A stretch of DNA of 11,143 bases. Source: Candidatus Hydrogenedentota bacterium (GTDB taxonomy: Bacteria; Hydrogenedentota; Hydrogenedentia; Hydrogenedentales; CAITNO01). Of this stretch, positions 6,375 to 11,143 are shown piece by piece. Made by a program: the position numbers and the translations under genes. The stretch is taken from positions 1 to 11,143 of the forward strand of contig DSBB01000218.1 of the NCBI GenBank assembly GCA_011046175.1, written 5' to 3'. Every line of letters starts with the position of its first letter. Position 1 is the first letter of the stretch. Under the pieces are notes generated by a model. The model had not been told where the DNA came from, ran no database searches, and was given only the letters and a program-made list of their open reading frames with translations.

Positions 6375-8219
6375 ATGTCGTTGCGTAAACATACGCTGAT
6401 ACTGTGGGCGCGGTGGCGTCTGATGTTTCTTTTGGTGATACTGGTTGCGTCCGCCGCCGCGGGAAATGTGGTGGTGCGTGAACAGATAGAGCCCGGCGTA
6501 TACGCGGCCATACGGGGCGGCAATGTATTGTTTCTTGAATGCAGTCCTCCGCGGGGTAATCAAGCGCAAGCCCTGCTCGAGAAATATCTGGCCGATGGCA
6601 GCGAGTGGCGCTTGTATAAGGACCGCCTTGCGGTGGCGATCCCCTTCAACAAACTCAACCAAAAGTCGCAGCGTATCGTTTTGGAGACGGTATTTCCACT
6701 GGACTATGTGGATACTTCGGGCTGGTGGCACACGGTGCGTTTTTCAGGGGTGGACGGTTCCGAATCCATCGCGGCGCTGGCGGAATGGCTGTCCGGCTCG
6801 GGCAATAACATCCGGCAGATTCTTGCGCACGAAGCAAACCGGCTGGTGCGCGAACCGTTGAACCGGGGCGACCGCGTTCTCATACCGCAACCGCTGCTGC
6901 TGCCTGTCATGAAGACTCATTCGCCGGAACCGCCGCCGCCGCCGGAACCGCCCATAGTGCCCGCCCATGAATCAGAAACGGCGTCGGTCGCCGCCGCGAA
7001 TTCACCGCCTCCTGAACAGGAAAGCCCCACGCCTTACGTCCGCAACGGCGTCAACGGCAACGGCGCGGCGGAGGGGCTGCTGGAATACGGCGAGGACCGT
7101 CTGGGCTCTTACGCGTTGTATAAGTTGAAGCCGGGCGAAAGTCTTTATTCCGCTGTGGTGGTTCGATTTACTGATTATCGTGAAAATGCAGACATCCTTC
7201 AGGCATGTGAAATTATCCAAAAGCGAAGCGGCATCCGCAATGTCCATCGCATGAGCGCGGGACAACGGGTTCTCATTCCCATGGAGATGCTGTCTGACCG
7301 ATATCAACCGCTGGGTTCCGAACAGCGCCAGGCATGGGAAGCCATACGCGAGGAAGCCCGACGTCTGCGCGAAGAACAAGTCGTAACCAAAGACCTGGAT
7401 GGCGTTGTGGTAATACTGGACCCCGGACACGGCGGGCGCGATCACGGCGCCGCGCAGCCGCATCTCGGTCTCTATGAAGATGAAATCAATTATGACATCG
7501 TCTGCCGCATTAAACAATTGCTGGAAGCCGAAACCCGCGCGCGGGTGTATGTAACGGTGCTCGATCCAAAACAACAATATGCCCCGAAAAATATCTCAAG
7601 ATTTACCCACGACACCTGCGAAGTGGTGCTTACAACGCCCAACTACGTTAATGACGATGCGAAGGTATCCGCCAATTTGCGTTGGTACTTGGCAAACAAC
7701 CTATATTTCAGGGAACGCGACAAAGGCGTGGACGAGCGGAAAGTTATTTTTGCCAGCATCCATTGCGACGCCCTGTTTAACGGTTCGTTGCGCGGCGCCA
7801 TGGTCTATGTGCCCGGGGCGAAATACCGGCGTCCCTCTGAACGTCCTTCAGGCGGTATTTACAGCCGTTTCGACGAGGTGCGGCGGAATCCCACGGCCAC
7901 CAGCACCGCTTCGCAACGAATCCGGGATGAAGCGCTGTCCCGGAATTTTGCGGGCACACTTTTGCATTCCATGCGAACAAACAAGCCGCCACTGAAGGTG
8001 CATGACGCGGGCGACCCGATTCGCAACGTTATCCGCCAAAGCGGCGGACGCGCCTATCTGCCCGCCGTGCTGCGCAACACCGCCGTGCCTACAAAAGTCC
8101 TTATTGAGGTGGCAAACATGACGAATCCCACAGACCAGCAGCATCTTGCAAACCCCGAATGGCGGCAGTGGTTCGCCAACGCGTTTGTCAATGCGTTGCG
8201 CAATCATTTTGCGGACTGA
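6375..8219 (+). CDS. N-acetylmuramoyl-L-alanine amidase (Amidase_3) with LysM-like regions
   Basis: The 614-residue protein should cut the amide bond between MurNAc and L-Ala in peptidoglycan outside the inner membrane. An N-terminal basic segment and hydrophobic helix (RWRLMFLLVILVASAAAG, about residues 14-31) is a signal peptide or anchor. Two regions resemble LysM modules, both ending in RVLIP: about 115-177 and 245-305. A Pro-rich linker (about 183-230, with PPPPPEPP) separates them. The catalytic domain covers about 340-614: His352 (DPGHGG), Glu368 (GLYEDE), His463 (SIHCDA) as zinc ligands, and Glu578 (LIEVANMTNP) as catalytic residue. The spacing from Glu368 to His463 is 95 residues, much longer than usual. 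GGAGG directly abuts the ATG at 6375, whereas a TTG at 6381 lies an ideal 6 nt away, so the true start may be 6381. The flanking genes give no functional clue. Confidence 0.92.
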   Translation: MSLRKHTLILWARWRLMFLLVILVASAAAGNVVVREQIEPGVYAAIRGGNVLFLECSPPRGNQAQALLEKYLADGSEWRLYKDRLAVAIPFNKLNQKSQRIVLETVFPLDYVDTSGWWHTVRFSGVDGSESIAALAEWLSGSGNNIRQILAHEANRLVREPLNRGDRVLIPQPLLLPVMKTHSPEPPPPPEPPIVPAHESETASVAAANSPPPEQESPTPYVRNGVNGNGAAEGLLEYGEDRLGSYALYKLKPGESLYSAVVVRFTDYRENADILQACEIIQKRSGIRNVHRMSAGQRVLIPMEMLSDRYQPLGSEQRQAWEAIREEARRLREEQVVTKDLDGVVVILDPGHGGRDHGAAQPHLGLYEDEINYDIVCRIKQLLEAETRARVYVTVLDPKQQYAPKNISRFTHDTCEVVLTTPNYVNDDAKVSANLRWYLANNLYFRERDKGVDERKVIFASIHCDALFNGSLRGAMVYVPGAKYRRPSERPSGGIYSRFDEVRRNPTATSTASQRIRDEALSRNFAGTLLHSMRTNKPPLKVHDAGDPIRNVIRQSGGRAYLPAVLRNTAVPTKVLIEVANMTNPTDQQHLANPEWRQWFANAFVNALRNHFAD

Positions 8220-8252
8220 TTTTACGCCGCGTCGCCGGAACACGCTCGCTTT

Positions 8253-8281
8253 TTGCAATCTATCATTCTTTTCATTATGAT
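8253..8281 (+). promoter_or_regulatory. Catalase promoter
   Basis: TTGCAA (8253-8258) and TATGAT (8276-8281) are separated by exactly 17 bp; the -10 matches 5 of 6 positions. Transcription would start near 8288 and give a leader of about 80 nt. This is the best-formed promoter in the window and indicates that catalase is transcribed independently of the amidase. Confidence 0.65.
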
Positions 8282-8291
8282 CAGGAATCAT
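8277..8291 (+). promoter_or_regulatory. Inverted repeat overlapping the catalase -10, candidate operator
   Basis: ATGAT-CAGGA-ATCAT overlaps the -10 and the predicted start site. Read as two 7-bp halves around one base, 5 of 7 positions pair, the geometry of Fur/PerR-family boxes, although the sequence is not a close match to a known PerR or Fur consensus. A third ATCATTCT copy lies at 8262-8269, repeating 8287-8294 at 25-bp distance. Peroxide- or iron-responsive control of catalase is common and would suit this place, but the regulator is not known. Confidence 0.35.
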
Positions 8292-8324
8292 TCTCGTTTT
8301 TGTGAGGGTTTTGAAAACAAGAGC

Positions 8325-8339
8325 GCACGGCTCCCGTGC
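8325..8339 (+). other. Short GC-rich hairpin in the catalase 5' leader
   Basis: GCACGG and CCGTGC can pair as a 6-bp stem with a CTC loop, ending 13 nt before the AAAGGAG ribosome binding site (8353-8359). It could stabilise the mRNA 5' region. No T-run follows, so it is not a terminator. It may be without function. Confidence 0.35.
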
Positions 8340-8367
8340 CGCCCGCAACCAGAAAGGAGTCTCCCTG

Positions 8368-9813
8368 ATGACAAAGAGACAACAATTAACAACTGCAGCG
8401 GGAATACCCGTACCCGACAACCAGAATTCGTTGACAGCAGGAGAACGGGGACCGACTCTTTTGCAGGACCATTATTTGCTTGAGAAACTGGCGCACTTTA
8501 ACCGGGAACGCATTCCGGAACGGGTGGTGCATGCCAATGCCGCAGGCGCCCTCGGTGTCTTTACCGTCACCAATGATATTACCAAGTACACGAAGGCAAA
8601 GATTTTTTCTGAAGTAGGCAAGAAGACCGAGGTGCTGGGGCGCTTTTCCACTGTTGCCGGGGAAAAGGGTTCGGCGGACACCGTCCGTGACGTGCGCGGT
8701 TTTGCGTTGAAATTCTATACGGAAGAAGGGAACTGGGACATGGTCGGCAATAATACGCCGGTGTTTTTCATCCGCGACGCCATCAAGTTTCCGGATTTCA
8801 TTCAATCACAAAAACGCAACCCGCAAACCAATATGCGTTCTGACACCATGCAATGGGATTTCTGGTCCCATGTGCCCGAATCCCTGCATCAGGTAACCAT
8901 CCTTTTCTCCGACCGCGGCATCCCCAAGGGTATTCCGTTCATGAATGGGTACGGCAGCCACACCTATAGCTTCATCAATGCCGCCAACGACCGGTTCTGG
9001 GTAAAATTTCACTTCAAGACCCGACAGGGCATCCAGTGCATGACCCAGGAGGAAGGCGATCGTATTGCAGGACTGGACCCGGACTACCATGCCCGACATT
9101 TGTTTGAAGCCATCAAGGGCGGCGACTTTCCCAAGTGGACGCTCTTTGTGCAGATCATGCCCGAGGCAGAGGCCGAAAACTACCGGTGGAATCCCTTCGA
9201 CCTGACCAAGGTGTGGCCCCACGCCGATTACCCGCTCATCGAAGTGGGCGTTATGGAAATGAACAAGAATCCGGAAAACTATTTCGCGCAAATTGAACAA
9301 GCCGCGTTCTCACCCGCAAATGTCGTGCCCGGCATCTCTTTTTCGCCTTGCAAGATGTTGCAGGCGCGCATCTTTGCCTACGCCGACGCGCACCGATACC
9401 GCCTGGGCGCCAACTTCGAGCGGCTTCCGGTAAACTGTCCCCACGCCGCGAAAGCCGCCAATTATCAACGGGACGGGCAAATGCGTTTCGACGACAACGG
9501 CGGCGCGTCACCCAATTATGAACCCAACAGTTTCGGCGGCCCTGTCGAAAACCCCGCCTACAAGGAACCGCCGCTGAAGATATCCGGCGACGCCGACCAC
9601 TACGAACAAAAACGCGGCGTGGACGACGACTACATCCAGCCCGGCGACCTGTTCCGGCTCATGCCCGCCGATGAGCAACAACGCCTTATCAGCAACATCA
9701 GCGGCAGCCTCAAGAAAGTTCCCGAGGAGATACAACAACGGATGGTGGCCCACTTCCGCAAGGCGGACGCCGCCTACGGCGACGGTGTCGCCAAAGCAAT
9801 CTGTCTGAAATAA
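8368..9813 (+). CDS. katA: Monofunctional haem catalase, small-subunit (clade 3, KatA-like)
   Basis: Catalase dismutates hydrogen peroxide to water and oxygen and protects the cytoplasm from oxidative stress. The 481-residue length fits small-subunit catalases such as Bacillus KatA. The ATG at 8368 has AAAGGAG 8 nt upstream; a GTG at 8302 would add 22 residues unlike the family. Conserved parts are DNQNSLTAGERGPTLLQD, the distal His55 in ERVVHANAAGA, FSTVAGEKGSADTVRDVRGFA, distal Asn128 in VGNNTPVFFIRDAIKFPDFI, and the proximal haem ligand Tyr338 with Arg334 in RIFAYADAHRYRLGAN. QRDGQMRFDDNGG and EPNSFGGP, typical of clade 3 with NADPH binding, follow. There is no C-terminal flavodoxin-like domain as in large catalases. 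All active-site residues are present. It stands alone with its own promoter and terminator. The symbol is used by family resemblance. Confidence 0.97.
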   Translation: MTKRQQLTTAAGIPVPDNQNSLTAGERGPTLLQDHYLLEKLAHFNRERIPERVVHANAAGALGVFTVTNDITKYTKAKIFSEVGKKTEVLGRFSTVAGEKGSADTVRDVRGFALKFYTEEGNWDMVGNNTPVFFIRDAIKFPDFIQSQKRNPQTNMRSDTMQWDFWSHVPESLHQVTILFSDRGIPKGIPFMNGYGSHTYSFINAANDRFWVKFHFKTRQGIQCMTQEEGDRIAGLDPDYHARHLFEAIKGGDFPKWTLFVQIMPEAEAENYRWNPFDLTKVWPHADYPLIEVGVMEMNKNPENYFAQIEQAAFSPANVVPGISFSPCKMLQARIFAYADAHRYRLGANFERLPVNCPHAAKAANYQRDGQMRFDDNGGASPNYEPNSFGGPVENPAYKEPPLKISGDADHYEQKRGVDDDYIQPGDLFRLMPADEQQRLISNISGSLKKVPEEIQQRMVAHFRKADAAYGDGVAKAICLK

Positions 9814-9845
9814 GCCACGCATACAACATGGGAACCCATGAAAAA

Positions 9846-9882
9846 CGGGCGGCTGCTCATCGCAATCAGCCGCCCGAATTTT
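9846..9882. terminator. Strong intrinsic terminator, probably bidirectional
   Basis: A 10-bp perfect stem, CGGGCGGCTG with CAGCCGCCCG, encloses an 11-nt loop. It is followed by AATTTT on the + strand and preceded by AAAAA (9841-9845), which reads as a T-run on the - strand. It lies between the catalase stop (+) and the 3' end of the tRNA (-), where a shared terminator for converging units is expected. A second small inverted repeat, CATGGG-AA-CCCATG (9827-9840), lies just before it. Confidence 0.85.
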
Positions 9883-9894
9883 GCACAGGTGATA

Positions 9895-9971
9895 TGGCGC
9901 GCCTGGCTGGACTCGAACCAGCGACCCTCTGCTTAGAAGGCAGATGCTCTATCCACCTGAGCTACAGGCGC
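9895..9971 (-). tRNA. tRNA-Arg (anticodon TCT)
   Basis: The reverse strand folds as a complete 77-nt tRNA. The acceptor stem is GCGCCTG with CAGGCGC (7 bp), the discriminator base is G, and the CCA end is encoded. The D arm is GCTC-AGGTGGATA-GAGC. The anticodon stem TCTGC/GCAGA holds loop CTTCTAA with anticodon TCT, which reads AGA and AGG. The T arm is GCTGG-TTCGAGT-CCAGC, and the variable loop has 5 nt. It follows the URO-D-like gene on the same strand at 165 bp and converges on catalase. There is no sign of integration next to it. Confidence 0.97.
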
Positions 9972-9972
9972 T

Positions 9973-9990
9973 TGTGAGTATTTTCTCACA
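9973..9990 (-). other. Hairpin immediately upstream of the tRNA 5' end
   Basis: TGTGAG and CTCACA form a perfect 6-bp inverted repeat with a 6-nt loop, beginning 2 nt from the mature tRNA 5' end. It could be a stem in the precursor tRNA leader near the RNase P site, or coincidence. On the - strand TTGGAA followed after 19 nt by GAAAAT is a weak promoter candidate overlapping it. The rest of the 165-bp gap up to 10136 shows nothing convincing. Confidence 0.3.
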
Positions 9991-10136
9991 TCATCGAATG
10001 ATTTTTCCAATGTTTCAGTGAGTAGGCATGGCCCCGCGCTTGGTAATTCGCCGACGAGTGCTCTCTTTCATAAATGCGTTTTCGAATGATATATGGGCTT
10101 CTTTTGCTGACCTTGCAAACGCGGCGGATGTTGTTT

Positions 10137-11143
10137 TCATGTGTTCTCATGCCAGAACTGAAGCATTGCCCGGCATTCGTCGCGGCTGTGCGGGGCGACC
10201 AGTGGCCGCAGGATGACGCGGGCGCCTGTTTCGCGGACAAGCGTTGCGAGACGACGCGCATACGCCTGCCACGTTTCGCCGGGCATTGCCGCGATACGGC
10301 TGTGCAATACAGTTCCTGTTGCGGCGCATGTTTCCATAACAGCACGGGTGTCGTAGTATTCCGGATTGCCGAGGTCAACGGCGCGCACCATATCCATGCG
10401 GCACAGTTGCTCAAGGAGCGTGGGATGTTTACCGCAAAAATGCGCGAAAATGCCGCCGAGCGTTTCAGCGGTTTTGCTGATCTGCGGCAGCACCACGCGC
10501 TCGATCATGTCCGGCGAAATAAGCGTTACCGTGTCCTCCGAAGAACGTCCGCCCGCTGTCGGAAAGAACACGCCCTGGCTTGTGCCGTGGCCGTGTATCA
10601 TGCTGACGGCGGGCTCGCCCAGCAGGTCTTTGATATGCAACGTCGCCTGCGTATAAAACGCGCGCGAAATATCGAGCAGTTCCCTTATCCAGGACTCGCA
10701 ATCCGGGTTCGGCAGGTCATAGAAGAGTTCCTCGCCGTAGAGCAAGTGCGCTATATCAAACACGCCCTGCGTATCGGCGTGATAGGGAACAATTTGTTCC
10801 TCGCCGGAATCGTGATGCATGGCATAAAACCCCTCCGCCAGCCGCATGGTCTCGCTTGTGACGATTTGTTCAACCCTTGCTTCAAGGATTGCCGCACGGG
10901 AAAGCGGTTCACCGGGCCAGGGCATGGCCGCCTCGGGCAGGAAGTAGTTGAGTCCGGCCATGGCGGGTATCCAAATAACACCGAGATTGGGGCGCACACA
11001 GGGAATGCCGTCCGTGGGCCAATCCACCACGGGGCGCGCCCGCTGCATTTCCGACTCCCACATGGCGCGCGGCTCACGGAAGCGGGCCGGGTAGTCATGC
11101 AGGTCATATAGCTCCTGCGATTGCGCGGGGATCAGGATAAGAC
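10137..11143 (-). CDS. Uroporphyrinogen decarboxylase (URO-D)/MtaA-superfamily protein (5' truncated)
   Basis: The frame stays open to the right window edge, so the start is outside; the ATG at 11063 is probably internal, since the 26 codons before it are also coding-like. About 335 residues are visible. The sequence resembles divergent URO-D-family proteins that are not canonical HemE: it has VPYHADTQGVFDIAH and SMIHGHGTSQGVFFP segments. An HFCGKH segment (His208 and Cys210 counted from the ATG at 11063) matches the H-x-C-G zinc motif of the corrinoid methyltransferase branch (MtaA, MtbA, CmuA). The third zinc Cys near the C-terminus is not clearly placed; Cys297 is the nearest candidate. 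The family contains haem-pathway decarboxylases and methyl-transfer enzymes, and the substrate cannot be told here. No corrinoid protein or activator gene is visible next to it. The gene ends 165 bp before the tRNA with no evident intrinsic terminator. Confidence 0.8.
   Translation of the reverse strand, partial: LILIPAQSQELYDLHDYPARFREPRAMWESEMQRARPVVDWPTDGIPCVRPNLGVIWIPAMAGLNYFLPEAAMPWPGEPLSRAAILEARVEQIVTSETMRLAEGFYAMHHDSGEEQIVPYHADTQGVFDIAHLLYGEELFYDLPNPDCESWIRELLDISRAFYTQATLHIKDLLGEPAVSMIHGHGTSQGVFFPTAGGRSSEDTVTLISPDMIERVVLPQISKTAETLGGIFAHFCGKHPTLLEQLCRMDMVRAVDLGNPEYYDTRAVMETCAATGTVLHSRIAAMPGETWQAYARRLATLVRETGARVILRPLVAPHSRDECRAMLQFWHENT

Noticed and set aside
6305..6388. 27-residue ORF overlapping the amidase start (MNVGDYAPGLF...)
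   Set aside because: It has no Shine-Dalgarno sequence, and the likely transcription start lies at or after its ATG. Unlike the leader ORF at 3764, nothing supports its translation.
8222..8255. Possible terminator after the amidase (GCGT...ACGC followed by TTTTT)
   Set aside because: The stem is only about 4 bp with several bases between it and the T-run, and the T-run overlaps the catalase -35.
9895..9971. tRNA-Arg as an integration site of a mobile element
   Set aside because: No integrase, no repeat of the tRNA 3' end elsewhere in the window, and no change in sequence character on either side.
9990..10006. Small + strand hairpin (ATCAT-CGA-ATGAT) followed by TTTT as a terminator
   Set aside because: No + strand transcript is expected here after the strong terminator at 9846-9882, and the AT-rich 5-bp stem is weak.
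10020..10076. 18-codon ORF on the - strand between the URO-D-like gene and the tRNA
   Set aside because: No ribosome binding site precedes it. Its Arg richness beside tRNA-Arg is suggestive but unsupported.
10074..11111. Long open frame (345 codons) on the + strand opposite the URO-D-like gene
   Set aside because: The - strand translation has recognisable URO-D-family segments and stays open to the window end; the + frame is Arg/His/Cys-rich without motifs.
1..11143. CRISPR array, insertion sequence, phage genes, toxin-antitoxin or defence module
   Set aside because: No regularly spaced repeats, transposase, integrase, nuclease or small paired genes are visible; every sizeable gene belongs to a recognised housekeeping, signalling or enzyme family.

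Overview
The window looks like ordinary chromosomal sequence from a moderately GC-rich, Gram-negative-type bacterium. The phylum cannot be fixed from the sequence. A long TPR protein that probably ends a multi-membrane-span protein, a soluble PAS-rich hybrid histidine kinase and a divergent uroporphyrinogen-decarboxylase-like protein would suit the PVC, Hydrogenedentes or Lentisphaerae type of environmental bacteria, but that placement is an impression and not a result. No phage, transposon, integrase, CRISPR array or toxin-antitoxin module is visible. No gap between genes exceeds about 170 bp.

Layout. Positions 2-1285 (+) hold the 3' part of a gene for a membrane-anchored protein with about 11 TPR units. 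Positions 1407-3609 (+) hold a tight four-gene pterin/folate operon: a PTR1/FolM-type pteridine reductase, folB, folK and folE. All three junctions overlap (8, 8 and 4 nt). Positions 3764-6207 (+) hold a transcription unit behind an extended -10 promoter. It starts with a possible 17-codon basic leader peptide whose stop overlaps (ATGA) the start of a cytosolic hybrid histidine kinase (pseudo-receiver, two PAS, HisKA, HATPase, receiver). Positions 6375-8219 (+) hold a secreted or anchored cell-wall amidase with LysM-like regions, preceded by two palindromes that share TATGGTA. Positions 8368-9813 (+) hold a monofunctional haem catalase with its own good promoter. A strong hairpin with A- and T-flanks (9846-9882) then separates the rightward genes from two leftward genes: tRNA-Arg(TCT) at 9895-9971 and a 5'-truncated URO-D-family protein (10137-11143).

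How the genes work together. FolE makes dihydroneopterin triphosphate from GTP. FolB cleaves the dephosphorylated product to 6-hydroxymethyl-dihydropterin and FolK pyrophosphorylates it. The reductase probably reduces a dihydro- to a tetrahydropterin, or backs up dihydrofolate reductase. folP and folC are not in the window. The kinase, amidase, catalase and URO-D-like gene have no evident link to the folate operon or to one another.

I did not find a clearly new multi-gene system. The points most worth checking are the leader peptide coupled to the kinase, the pteridine reductase as first gene of a folate operon, the enlarged amidase domain, the paired palindromes before the amidase, and a changed motif in FolK.
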